DNA from: Polytrichum commune
Lineage: Eukaryota > Streptophyta > Polytrichopsida > Polytrichales > Polytrichaceae
Length of the DNA stretch: 64,000 bases
Assembly: GCA_950295325.1 (NCBI GenBank)
Contig: OX485807.1
Coordinates: 46,984,796-47,048,795, forward strand
Reading direction: 5' to 3'
Shown here: positions 32,743 to 44,330 of the stretch, piece by piece
Layout: each line of letters opens with the position of its first letter
Position numbering within the stretch: the stretch's first letter is position 1
Notes under the pieces: generated by a model
Database searches by the model: none
What the model was told of the DNA's origin: nothing
The model's input: the letters and a program-made list of their open reading frames with translations, nothing else
Program-made: the position numbers and the translations under genes

Positions 32743-34631
32743 TGCCCTATATATGTCATGGGGGTGGGGTGGAGATTGTGGCCGGATATGGGGGGAATGG
32801 TGCACAATGGGTGGGAACCCATATTGTAGATGGTCATAAGTTACCAACATCCCACCCAAAACCAACACCCAAAGTCTTGCACAATAAGCACATAGTTACC
32901 ACAAGAATATCCACCACCTTATCATCAAACTTCCATGTTGATTTTATATCATCTATCAATAGAACTTTGAACCTTGAACTTTGGGGTTTAGATATTGGGG
33001 GTAAAGGGGACCGAGGTTTAAGGATTTAGGAGGATTTGTATATCAATATGCTTGGCTAGTTTTTGGTGCATGTGTAAGCTCAAATTTTTGGCCATAGCCT
33101 AACCTATAGCTAAATTCCGAAAGTTAGTAAAAGTAAGAGGCAATATGCAGTTAGGAATTCTTCTTGAATGGATTTAGAAGGCTATTGCCGCTCAATGACG
33201 GTTGCCGTAACCGCCTACTCTTCCCATGTGATAAGGAGGAGGTCTAGCACGGGAAAGGCATGCTATAATAATTTGGTAGAAATCCAACGTAGTGTTAGCA
33301 TCCAACGTCCAACATTAATTAGCATTAGCAATAGTTTTAGCAAGCATGAGACTCAGAGATTGAGTGAGGCCTTAGTCAAATCCCAGAGCATGAGGCTTGG
33401 AGGGATAGCCATAGACAAAAGAGTCGAGGGATTCAAACTCAGTAATGTCTTGGAAACTTTGATTGTAAAGATTGAAAGTATTTTGAGCAATTGGCTTGGT
33501 TATTTTTGAAGAAGATTGTGATATTGATCGTTTGTGTATGAAGCTTGAAACATGTGAAGCAGAGATTGGCAACATTGTTGATGAGAAGCAAATAGTCCAA
33601 TGTAGTGAATGCAAGATTGAGTTCGGGCGAGTAGGCTTGGGTTAAGTTTGCATGGGAGAGAGAGTTCAAGGTCAAGTGAATTGGAGTTGGACAAAGAGGA
33701 ATATATGAGGGCAATTGGCCAAGTTATACTCAGTTGGAGAAAGAACCTAAAGAGTTTGAGTGAATGACTCAGGTAAGGAGGTTGTGTCGAGTTACAAGAG
33801 TGTGTGAGGCCTATAGGAGGCTAGAGAGTGGCGGGGAGAATTATCTTGAGAAGGAACTGACGGACACCAAAAGCATGTCGAAAAGAAGGCAAGAAATGAA
33901 TAATGTCAGTTAGAAGTATGCAAGGCCATGAAGTTAGAAAAAAGCACCTAGCCTATGAGAGGCAAATGTAGGCAAGTCACCGAGTATGGAGAGACTATAG
34001 CAATAATCTTGAGAGAATGATCGAGAGGACAATGAGCGGCGATCTATGGCCAAGTAAGAGGGCAATAATCGGTTGAGAGTAAGAATGGGTCATGAAGTTC
34101 CTGAAGGGCCATGGCCTGAGAGTGGTCAACACATGGCTTAGTTGTCAAAACCAGGCACGATAGAGAAGGATGTAGGGACCCGAGATGGGTAATGACTGAG
34201 AAGAGGAAGTGTCTGGTAGGCCATAGCCAAGATAACTGTCTTGCTCACACAAGAATATTAGCCGAGTAAGGTGATAAGTTCTTTACAGAGAGGAAGGTTA
34301 ATTGTCTGTGTGTAGGATAAGGAAGGATTAAATGCATGCTATAGGCTACCATGACAATACATTCAAAGGAAGGAGGAGTTTCCTTATTGGAGTAAGACTT
34401 TACCAAATACAAATCATTTTTAGATCACAATAGACTACAACTTTAATAAAAGGACATAGCCTAGCAGTTGATGTATTGGTTTTGTATTACTGGTGATCGA
34501 TTGTTTGAGACAAATTGCCAAATTCCTAAAGATGAAGGTGGTGACTACAGTTATTTGAAGAAAAATATGATGATTGTAAGTTGATAAACATAAATTAATT
34601 TAAGAATATCTCAAGTTCAGTTTATGGCATT
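32743..34631. other. Anonymous DNA, purine-rich in the second half
   Basis: A 113-codon plus frame at 33168-33509 has no recognised domain. From about 33560 to 34330 the plus strand is strongly purine-rich, with recurring GAGAG, CCATAGCCAAG and GAAGG words. Similar wording recurs at 49200-49640 and 50280-50480. This suggests decayed copies of one repeat, but I could not define units. Confidence 0.3.
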
Positions 34632-34639
34632 TTCAAGAC

Positions 34640-35026
34640 CACGGGTAGATCACTCCATTGTCAAGTTGAACACCACGTGCGACCAAAAAAAATCTTCTTT
34701 TGGTAAGTTGCACCACCAAAATGGGTCAAAAGTGGTATACACAGTACCTATGACATAGTCAAAAGTGGTAACTAAATTTGATGATTTGTTTTTTTCATAA
34801 AACATACCATTTCTAACTAGAATGACACAGAATTGAACTAAAACAATTACTAAAAAAAATAAAGATGACTAAAAATTTCAAAAAAATATACAAAAGATAC
34901 TATCAATGGTTATGTATATGTAGAAAAAATATCATAAATTTTAAAATTATATATGGCATGTAATATAGGGGTAGCAAACTTTGTCCGCACGTGGTGTCAA
35001 CTTGACAATGAAGTGACCTCCCTGTG
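34640..35026. mobile_element. hAT-type MITE H, copy 1
   Basis: The ends are inverted repeats of about 40 bp: CACGGGTAGATCACTCCATT at the left and, reversed, CACAGGGAGGTCACTTCATT at the right. The element is flanked by the perfect 8-bp repeat TTCAAGAC (34632-34639 and 35027-35034). An 8-bp duplication and a CA-rich terminus fit the hAT superfamily. The 387-bp interior is AT-rich and has no coding capacity. Copy 2 lies 1.5 kb away. Confidence 0.88.
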
Positions 35027-35034
35027 TTCAAGAC

Positions 35035-36107
35035 TATGAGGTTACTCAAAAGATATTACCCCGGACTTCGTTTGGACAAATAGCCATTGACAACTTGCCA
35101 AGCTATTGAGCTCATGGTTGAAATAGGTCAGTCCATTCAAAATGATAGCAACCCACAAGAGCGTAGGACTGAATCACTCACAACAGAATGAGCACCAACG
35201 AACCATTAAGAGTGAACGAACCTAATGAAAAAGGGAGTAAAGAATGAGAAAAATCATAAAGTGTTATTAGATACCTTTATTCAATATGATAGTAACCCTT
35301 ATAGACACTAGCTTAGTCTTTCTTAAGACCTAGTTCCTTGTGTTGTTGTTGTTTGAGTATTCTAGCGATAGTGAAACCCTAACTACATCATGCTTGGAGT
35401 CAATGTGGAAATTTGAATAAATTTTTTCTATATTGGTTTATTGACATCCAAAACTCATTGTGGCATGCCAAGAGGTGCTAAATTGAGATTGGATGGTATA
35501 GGTCAAACTATGTCCATATTGGCAAGGTAACACAAATTATACTATACCTACCTCCATTTGTTTATGAAATAATTGTCTTAATTTATACAAAGCAAGCATA
35601 TTTAAATATTTGTAAGAGGGTGCAAATGCAACAAGGAAACTGGAACGAGGTGGGGCCATGCTTGGAGTGACTAGACCAGAGAACTGACCAAAGATGAAAT
35701 GGATAAAAAAACCAAGGATAACATAGGGATCTACATTACACGTTAACCATAGCCAATAGGGGCGCAATCTAGGGGAGTGCTATGATGTGAGCAGTGAAGG
35801 AGGCATATTTTTGGGGATGCACCGTATAACTGTGGTATTTGGGTATAAATAATAACATCTTTCTTCAAAAACAACCTAATTCTACCTTTGGCTAATTACT
35901 TGGTTAAACAAAACCTCTTGAAATAGGAGCCTGTGCTGAAGCTTTAAATATGTTTTTCTTTTCAAGTTAAATACCATAGTAAGCGTCCAAATGAACTTAT
36001 AGAAAAACTTTAATTTTTTTTTATAAAAATGTACCAAATTTGAATAACCATAACCATAACCATAAATTTAATGCACAACTTGATGGTTGTAATATCAACA
36101 TTAAGGA
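35035..36107. other. Anonymous DNA between MITE copies
   Basis: No gene recognised. The 76-codon minus frame at 35537-35767 has no domain. Confidence 0.4.
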
Positions 36108-36115
36108 TACAAATG

Positions 36116-36528
36116 CACGGGTAGATCACTCCATTGTCAACTTGAACACCACGTGCGACCAAAAAAAATCTTCTTTTGGTAAGAACTTTGCACCACCAAA
36201 ATGGGTCAAAATCTTATCAAATTTTTTTCATGAGTAGATATACACAATACCTATGACATATTTAAAAGTGGTAACTAAATTTGATAATTTTTTTTTTCAT
36301 AAAACATACCATTTCTAACTAGAATGACACAAAATTGAACTAAAACAATTACTAAAAAAAATAAAAATGACTAAAAATTTCAAAAAATTATAAAAAAGAT
36401 ACTATCAATGGTTATGTATATGTAGAAAAAATATCATAAATTTTAAAATTATATATGGCATGTAATATAGGGGTAGCAAACTTTGTCCGCACGTGGTGTC
36501 AACTTGACAATGAAGTGACCTCCCCATG
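36116..36528. mobile_element. hAT-type MITE H, copy 2
   Basis: Same terminal repeats and interior as copy 1, with the perfect 8-bp duplication TACAAATG (36108-36115 and 36529-36536). It is 413 bp. Copy 1 lacks about 25 bp found here near 36200. Different duplications prove two independent insertions. High similarity suggests recent activity of a hAT transposase encoded elsewhere. Confidence 0.9.
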
Positions 36529-36539
36529 TACAAATGTCA

Positions 36540-37345
36540 AATATTTGGTCATTTTGCAGGTTCATTTTAAAGCCCTAGGGAACAATGAAGTGGTTGTTTG
36601 CACAACACTTGGGGAAAATAATGAAATTTGAAAAAAAATAAAAATGATCAAACCCTTGATATTTGTGTCCTCAACACCAAGTATATAACTCTTAATTTTT
36701 TGTTCATTCTTCAAAGTAACATCAAAAACCTTATAAAACGTTGACAATGTCATTCACAAAATATTTGAGAAATATAAAAGAAAATTTGAGCCAACTTCAA
36801 GGTTACCAAAATGTTGATAGTTGTATCCTTGGCATTGAAGATTCCAATTATAATTTTTTTGGGATTTTTCAAGGTCACTTTAAAAGCCCTCAAACACAAT
36901 ATGAAAGCCAATTATGAAGAATTTGAGCGAGAGAAAAAAAAAAATTCCAAGCAACTCTGAAGTTACCAAATTTTTGATATTTGTACCCGTGGCACCATGG
37001 AAACAAATTTCAAAATCTTGGAGATTTGTCAAAGCATTTCAAAAGCCTTGGGAAACACAATGAGGGTAAAGCATAAGTGAATATGTCAAACAAATTAAAA
37101 AGTTACCAAAATGTTGATAGGTTTACTCTTAAATCCGAAGGTGCAAATTTCAACTTCTTGGATTATTATGAAAATCACTTTGAAAGCCTTGAGAAGGATT
37201 GTGAGGGCCATTTGTAACGCATTTTTAGAAAAATAAAAGAGATTGTGAGTAGTATGGGTCATTTGTAAAGAATTTGAAAGAACAAAAGAAATTATGAGCA
37301 AATTCAAAAGTTACGAAAATGTTGATATTTGTACCCTCGGATCTA
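36540..37345. repeat. Degenerate ~160-bp satellite (about five units)
   Basis: The block AAGTTACCAAAATGTTGATATTTGTACCC recurs at 36658, 36816, 36976, 37116 and 37324 (position of GATA/GATAT), at spacings of 158, 160, 140 and 208. Each unit also has CACTTTAAAAGCC and CACAATGA..GCCA blocks. Units are strongly diverged. The period is near nucleosome length, as in many plant satellites. Confidence 0.75.
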
Positions 37346-37433
37346 AGGGTAACAAAATTTAAGGGAGATGAGATATTTAGTTTGTAAGATTAAGACCGGT
37401 TGAAGACTCGAGAGAATCAATGTTGGTCTAGAA

Positions 37434-37808
37434 GGCACCACGGGCCTTGGCTTGGTGGTTAGGGCTCATGGACCCCAACGAGGAGGTTGTGGGTTCTATT
37501 CCCCATGCCGGCGTGGTGCTCACCACCTTAGTCCACCCAACTATGGTGGGGGGTCCTTGGACCTTGTTTTATGGGTACCTCAAAGTCCTTTGGGGGGATA
37601 CCATGTCCGGTATCTTCAAGGCACTAGTGGTTGGCTAGGAACTTGTATAGTGTGTCACTATAGTGTCCATCCTCGAAAGGGGAGAGTAGTATTTGTCCCA
37701 ATGTCCCCTTGTCCAGTGGCCATCGGGTCATTGGCATTACGAACGGACACTTTATTCACGCCGGCCCCTTGCTTGAAAGGGGTTGGAGTTTCTATCTATC
37801 TCATATAT
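37434..37808 (+). mobile_element. Complete tRNA-derived SINE
   Basis: The head has a pol III A-box-like TTGGCTTGGTGGTTAGGG (37445 on) and, about 35 bp later, a B box GTGGGTTCTATTCCC near 37488, as in tRNA-derived SINEs. The tail is TATCTATCTCATATA. The flanking direct repeat TGTTGGTCTAGAA (13 bp, 37421-37433 and 37809-37821) is perfect. This 375-bp element would be transcribed by RNA polymerase III and mobilised by a LINE in trans. Frames within it are not genes. Confidence 0.88.
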
Positions 37809-37821
37809 GTTGGTCTAGAAC

Positions 37822-38317
37822 TCTGACATCCTTGGTAACCGGGAGGAGGAGGTTAGAAGGCGAGCCCATAGTTGAGAAGATGAGAGTAGCTACACTAAAT
37901 GTGGTATTTAGTGTCACCAGCTCTAATTGTCTTGCTCAATACTAATTGTAAACCGCAGTATAGGGTCACCAACACTATTGTTCACTCATCTGTTCAGAAG
38001 AAGTGTCAGTGAAACTTTTACCGACAAGGCGATGTGTATATATGCAGTTGTCTGTGTGGCATTGCACATAACTTGACCACCACACTACTACAAATATGTC
38101 TTCAGCTACATCACTTGCTAATTGATCAGCTAAGATTGTCTGCAATACCATGACCCAGATTGGTATGAGTGGTTTATTGTTCTTGAGGAGTGGGACGTCG
38201 GTTGAGTTGATGGAGATACCGGCATCGCTACTCAAGTCAATAGGATTGGGAAATGCTCTCTGATCGGACTATTGTGCAGCAGCAGCAGCAGACACATCGA
38301 CGACGTCGACAACGACC
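37822..38317. promoter_or_regulatory. Upstream region of the F-box gene
   Basis: Probable promoter and 5' UTR. It contains ACACTAAATGTGGTATTTAGTGT (a palindrome shared with the MITE at 58514), and a (CAG)5-like run and CGACGACGTCGACAACG just before the start codon. No TATA box is convincing. Confidence 0.35.
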
Positions 38318-41300
38318 ATGGAATCATGTGGCACTCTCACAGAGCTCCATGGAGACATCCTCTATCAATGCCTTGCGAAGCTGAGCTTTGTGGATCTGTT
38401 TCGGATCCGCTCAGTGTGCAGGGAGTTTCAGAAAGTTATGCAGTGTGAGACTTTTCACAAGTTCTGTGCACTGAATTCAAAGCAGCGCCTAGGGCATGGC
38501 TCATTTAGCCCCGTCTTTTTCTTTCTCGTCGATCGCTCCCTCGAGTGGATGGGCTTCGATAGAATTCAACAGAGGTGGGTCCGGTTGCCGTCGTTGGGAG
38601 CGATGATGCCCTCACCAAGTCTGGGGACGACTCGGCCCATGAAACAGTTTTTCATCACCTCTTGCGGGGGACTGGTGTGTGCAAACGTCTCGGAGGATCG
38701 GGAGAAGGAGAAGATCATCATCTGCAATCCATTAACGCAGACCACGAAGGAGCTTCCGCCGATGCGGTGTCGGAGAAACCCTGTGCTGCTCCACCTGCTT
38801 GTTGCGCCAGGTACGCGGGCTCCTCTATTTCCATGGCCTGATTTGTAAGAGGCAATATATGACACTTTGTGTTGCACTGCAACGCGAGTGTTATGACATT
38901 TCGCTCGAATGTAAGAAAGTCTCTTATACATGGAGGAGCGGTGCTTTCTGTTTGTGACCGGATCACAATTCCGTCCACGAAAAAGAGCCTTGCCCCGCCT
39001 CGCACTACAACTGTAGCAGCACTTGCAATACAATCATAAGTCACCAAGGCGCTAATTATAATGAAGCCATGTCTTGTCACCTAAGCTGCACCTGCAACAC
39101 ACCTGCAACAGTGCTTGATTTGAGCTTCATCAGTGCAGTTTAAGCACATAGTGTGTTGATTAGAGTAGGTATGTTGCTCCTCTTTTGAATGAGGGTAACA
39201 TTTTGTCGTTTGGAGATGATTTGAGTGAAAGTTTGATTAAAAAAACAATCCCAATTTAATTTTTAAACTAGTGTGCCTCAAGACCACTACGGACATTCTT
39301 ATTGTAATCTCCTAGATAACAAGACTTCAACGTTGAGAATTTGGATTGCGAGTAGTCACCTCTAACTTGCAAGTGTCTACACAGCAAGATTTGTTAAAAA
39401 AAGAAACTTCAATCACTATATTCGTTAATTAGAGACTTTGGAAAGTCTCAAAACAAATCCAAATGATTTAATATCTAGTTCAATTTCTTATTCTGATGAC
39501 ATGTATTTGTGCCAAGTTGGTTAGTGGTGCCAATGCAAATCACTTTATTGAGTCACATTGAATAAATTTTGTGTTTTTTTCTTGTTCTTTATTTGAAAAT
39601 CACATCCTTAAGTAGTCACAAAATCATGAAAAAGTCTCCGATTACCGAATATAGTGATTTCAAGTCTTCAGCTATGGTCATTGAAATTGAGGTCATAGAT
39701 TCTGGGCGAATTTGAGGGAAATTGGGTGTGGGAAATTAGGGGTTGGTTTAAACATATGAGTCCATTTTCTATCTTATTGATGGTACATATACTTCTTCAT
39801 TTTCCCTATACATGTCTTGTATAGAGGGGGTTTTATTTCATAGTCACCCATGTATGTCATTTAGGTTTCCAATGAAGAGTCCACCCCCTAGGCCTATTGG
39901 TTCCTACCACCTCTATCATAATTTATGCTAGTAGAACTACATGTATGCAACTTCACTCCACCCACTATAATCATAATTTCACATAAAATACCTAGTACCA
40001 AAGAACTCAAAAGTTATCGTTTTTGGTTATTTTTGAAGTATAGCTTGAAGACGATGATCTTGCACTTTTATTTTTGAATAATTATCCAATCTCAATGCCA
40101 AGCATTCTTTTTTAGTTGAGAATTCTTACATTGTATATATAATATAGTGGTTATGCACATGGGTTTGTTGTAGGATCTAATGCTTATAAGGTCATTACCG
40201 CGGGTAGCGCTCACATGGGTACCGGAAGCTTGTCAAGGAAGACGGAAGTTTATGATTCAATTACAAATGAATGGCAAGAAGCAACTGATATTCCTGGACC
40301 AGAACATGGACTGAATGAGTACCAATCTGGTTCATACAGCCATGGCATTCTCTATTGCTTTGCATTTTCGGAGAATGGTCAAGTAGTCTTGGCTTATGAT
40401 GTGAAAAATAGAGCATGGTTGAAGAGATGGAAGTGCTCATTGCCAAGGGAGTATTTGAGACGGGTGGATCGTGCTACAAACCCACAACTTCTTGCGTGCG
40501 GGGAGCATATTCACTTCTTTTGGGAGGACACAGGAGACCATCCTCAACTATCTCGATTTTGCATTGCCAAGCTTAACACCGGCCTCGAGGGAGCAATTCA
40601 GGTGTTACAAATTTTAAGATTTTTTTCTTTCTAGAATCTAAAAAATGATTTTGATCACATTTTCTTTCAAAAAGCTCACCTATTCAAATAATTTGGTGTA
40701 TTTAATAAAGATTTGAAACAGGTATACAAGACTTGTTATACCTTATTATGCCTTATTTTTACACTTGAAAACGTCCTTAAAAACAGACATGTTTATTACA
40801 AGCTTATAAAAAATTGCTACAGGTTAATATTGCCAATGCCCCTACAACTAAGAATTAAGTACTTCTAGGATTTTAAACATAATGATATGGTATACTTGTA
40901 GTTCTGTCGGCAGGTTTCAAACTCCATCTCTTGTTATAACCACATCTTCATTGCATGTACAAAGAGTCGGTTATCAAACATACATATCTAGAGGGATACT
41001 TTGCTTCTTAAAGTGTATATTAGGATACCATCACATGCGTCTAGCTAGGTTTCTTCCTTCATATACATTGTTATATAATATGCATACATATATATTGATG
41101 CCACAAATAATACTGTTGTATGTATTTTCAGTTTTGGATATCTCCATTAAATCTCCAGATGTACGTAAACCCTAGTTCTGGTTATCATACAGGAGTTGCC
41201 AGTCCAAGACCCTACTGCAGGCTCCACTGAAGAACAAAGCAGATGGTCTGCCGTTGCTAGTATCATCAGGAAAGGAGGCACCGGATTGCTTTCATATCCG

Positions 41301-41525
41301 GAATATACTTGCAGTGCTTATGGACCTGCCCATTCTATTAACTGTCATCTTTGCGTTTTCAATACGATCTCACATACTGCTGAGATTTATGATGTTGCAG
41401 ATCAAGTGAATCCCACACCTATCAAATTACCTGACCCACCACCACTGAAACACAATTGGGATCGATTTCATCTCTTGAACCCTGTGACTTTCTCCTTCGA
41501 GCCCAGCTTCGGTGCAGGAATATGA
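38318..41525 (+). CDS. F-box/kelch-like protein, three exons
   Basis: Exons 38318-38810, 40174-40601 and 41193-41525 give 417 residues plus stop. Introns are 1363 and 591 bp, both GT-AG (CAG|GTACGC...TTGTAG and CAG|GTGTTA...ATACAG), with matching phases 1 and 0. Residues 8-48 form an F-box (LHGDILYQCLAKLSF...IRSVCREFQ), which binds Skp1 in SCF ubiquitin ligases. Residues about 100-160 (GGLVC...IICNPLTQTTKELPP) and exon 2 (KVITAGS...TEVYDSITNEW...DIP) fit the F-box-associated/kelch propeller region that binds substrate. Length is normal for plant F-box/kelch proteins. Start chosen because a paralogue at 63813 has the same first seven residues. Intron 1 holds a MITE. The substrate cannot be inferred. 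Confidence 0.85.
39414..39656. mobile_element. CACTATATTCG MITE, copy 1 (F-box intron 1)
   Basis: Begins CACTATATTCGTTAAT and ends with its near-inverse ATTACCGAATATAGTG. It is 243 bp and AT-rich. A second copy of the same length lies at 41888-42128, just downstream of the same gene. Termini CACTA/TAGTG recall CACTA elements, but a 3-bp target duplication is not seen, so the superfamily is open. Confidence 0.75.
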
Positions 41526-41887
41526 ATGTCACGCATATATCATTATAAGACAGTTGAACTGTTTTGTATGGGTCTGAGTAGGTCCTCTACTATGCATTTA
41601 ATTATCTGTTTAGTTTTTTGAAGCTATAAACTACTAGTATTCGGCAGACTGGCTGATTCATGCGTTGGTAGACTGATTCAGATGCAGCTGGAGTCCAGAC
41701 TGGCCCATGAAATTCTATATGTGAGCTGTAGGTCATGAATTGGAGATAGGCATCTTGAGATCATGAACAATAATGGCATGCAAGTTTTTTGAGGAAACTA
41801 TATAACGAGGATTTATGTGAATCTGGACATATTATTTTGTCCAAAAATAATGATGCAAATGAAGGTATTGCTTTGAACCAATGATAT
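41526..41887 (+). other. Probable 3' UTR and flank of the F-box gene
   Basis: Follows the stop codon. No other frame of note. The polyadenylation site cannot be fixed from sequence. Confidence 0.4.
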
Positions 41888-42128
41888 CACTATATTCGTT
41901 AATCAGAGGCTTTGGAAAGTTTCAAAATAAATGCAAATGGTTTAATATTTGGTCCAATTTCTTATTATAATGACATGTATATGTACCAAATTTATAGTGC
42001 CGCCCATGCGAATTGGTTTATTAAGTCACATTGAATATATTTTTGAGTTTTCCTTCTTCTTTATTTGAAAACCATGTCCTTAAGTAGTCTCAAAATCATG
42101 AAATAGTCTCCAATTACCGAATATAGTG
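41888..42128. mobile_element. CACTATATTCG MITE, copy 2
   Basis: Same termini and interior as the copy in intron 1, 241 bp, in the same orientation, about 360 bp after the stop codon. The two copies are moderately diverged. Confidence 0.75.
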
Positions 42129-43640
42129 AACTCCACATTGCAAAACAAGGGTTTTTTGGCGAAAATCAATTATGAGGATATAATGGAAACCTTAAGCATA
42201 CATGTTTTGAGAAGAATTGTGATCAAAGCATCACTTCACAAATAACACAATCTACTTGCAACAAAAAATTATGTATTTAAAGCTTAAAATGTCCACATTG
42301 AACACCAATCAATCTCAAATTTATCATATGGTCTGTTGATAGAACCATGTCTTCACAATTTCTAAATTAATCATTATGAAGTTGCAGCCTTAGTGAACTT
42401 GTTACTTTAAGCCTCATAGTTTACTCCTTGCACCTGTTGACAAAATCTAAAAACTTATTCTCAAAAAATTGCTTATATTAACAAATAAGTGGACCATATT
42501 GTTGACAAATACTACCTATAACATTTCTACTGTCAAAGATAATTTAGTGCAATTGTTTGGAATAAGTATATGTGACACTAAATACCATAAACTGTGCACA
42601 AGGTAGAGTAATTATCATTTAGACTTGTGCCTTGTTCTTAAATACTGATAGTTATTTATTGTACAAGCCTTTATAAGAATTGGCATTGATCATGTCAGTT
42701 TGACTATTCCTCAAACTTATTTGGAGTCATTAAATGCACCATTGATAGTGTTGACAAATTTGAGAGTTTTGAAAATTTCGAGGCTACAACTAGCAATGAA
42801 ATTCAATGTTTTTGCTCCAAGTCTCAAATTTGTTTTTATGATAACTTTTCTTTATGATGCGATGCCGGTGGCCTCCTCATTCAAGGGTCATTCCTGCTCA
42901 TAGTTATAGTGCTAAGGAACTTCCGCAGGTTGAGTCCACTCCACGCCAAACATCAGAATACCTTGCTTCTCCTTTAAGCTTAGGGATCCTGTTCAAACAA
43001 CCTCATGGCTTCTTCTCAAAGCTTCAAGGTCCTGAGACAGCTTCCATAACACTCGCAGCGGGAATGCCTTAAGGACCTATTGAGAAGCACCTAAGACATT
43101 TTAAGAAGCACAGATTTGAAGCTGCTTTTTACAAGCCTTTTCAAGATTTTAAATCCTAAGAAATTCATGATTAAATCGTCAAGTATATAAATCCTCCCAA
43201 TGATTGTGGAAATTGGAATGAATTCCTCTAAAACGAGCTACCATATGGTTGGGTTTTTTTAAGTGCCTTAAAGATATTCACATTGTTCCTTCTGTCGCAA
43301 GTAAGCGTGCCTGAATTTTGGCAACATTTACAGGCTACTACAGCTAAATATGTTACCAAATTACGAGAAGAAGGAGCTACTAAGGGGCGCTTCACACTAG
43401 AGGCCGTCGATTTCCAATAATCAAATTGCAAGAAATCAAGAGTTCGGCCTCTCGACCCTTGACACTATGGCCAAAGTCCAAAGGCCGTTGCAATTTAAAA
43501 CGATTACTTTTTGAAGAAGACGACGGACTCTCGAAAGAAGTCGGACGGGAATGGAAACCCAAACTATAGTCGAGAGACTGTCGGTTTTTTTCATCAAAAA
43601 ATCAATCATTGACAAAATCTTGACCGTTAGATTGGAAGGG
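42129..43640. other. Anonymous DNA
   Basis: No gene supported. A 67-codon frame at 42700-42903 has leucine-rich spacing (LTNLRVLKISRLQL...APSLK) that faintly recalls F-box LRR proteins, but it is too short and isolated to call. Confidence 0.35.
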
Positions 43641-44330
43641 TTATTTTGAACATGATCTTTGAAAGCTTCACACTATGCCTTGCCGAAGGCTCCACTTACT
43701 ATATTTTATTGGCTATTTTCAGACATTTCTTTGGACTCTCAACAAAGTTTGGCCACTCCATCCCACGGCCTCTCGACTTGGACGGCCATATATCCACTGC
43801 TGTGTGCGGCAGCAAGTGTTTTTGTTTCTAGCAGGATTCTTCCTCGAAGGTGATCGGCATACATTCGGTGCATACACCAGGAACAGACAAGATTGAAGGT
43901 AGCTGTATATCTGTGTAAGTAGTGCAGCTATGCAAAGCAGAATGTGAGGACTCAACTCCTGGATTCATGGGAAATGAAAATTACGCTTCGAAATCGATGC
44001 TGTGCCACCAATATGGACAAACGTAGCACCGAGGTGCAACTGACGCGATCACACTAGCTCGGTGATCAAGTATATATTATTTGTTCAACTGAACAAATCA
44101 ATCTGATGCACTGAATGCATTCCAATATCCACTTCTGTGTGCGGCAGCAAGTGTTTTTGTTTCTAGCAGGATTCTTCCTCGAAGGTGATCGGCATACATT
44201 CGGTGCATACACCAGGAACAGATAAGATTGAAGGTAGCTGAATATCTGTATAACTAGTGCAGATTTATGAGCACCGTACGTCGAAAGGTCGGTGCAAACA
44301 AGTCAAGATCACACTAGCTGCGAGGTGCAA
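43641..44330. repeat. Direct duplication with 336-bp offset
   Basis: The segment 43789-43926 recurs at 44125-44262 with only a few differences (TGTGTGCGGCAGCAAGTG...GGTGATCGGCATACATTCGG). Following sequence (GATCACACTAGCT, GAGGTGCAACTGA) is also repeated but rearranged. It is a local segmental duplication of unknown origin. The several frames here are shadows of one another. Confidence 0.8.

Noticed and set aside
37447-37945. Frames of 63, 124 and 78 codons at 37.4-37.9 kb as genes
   Set aside because: The first two lie in the SINE body, overlap each other in different frames and run past the SINE boundary. The third begins in the SINE too.
39414-39656. Firm assignment of the CACTATATTCG elements to the CACTA superfamily
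   Set aside because: The 3-bp target duplication expected of CACTA elements is absent at both copies.
42700-42903. Leucine-rich frame as an F-box LRR pseudogene
   Set aside because: Too short, with no F-box or repeat of the motif nearby.
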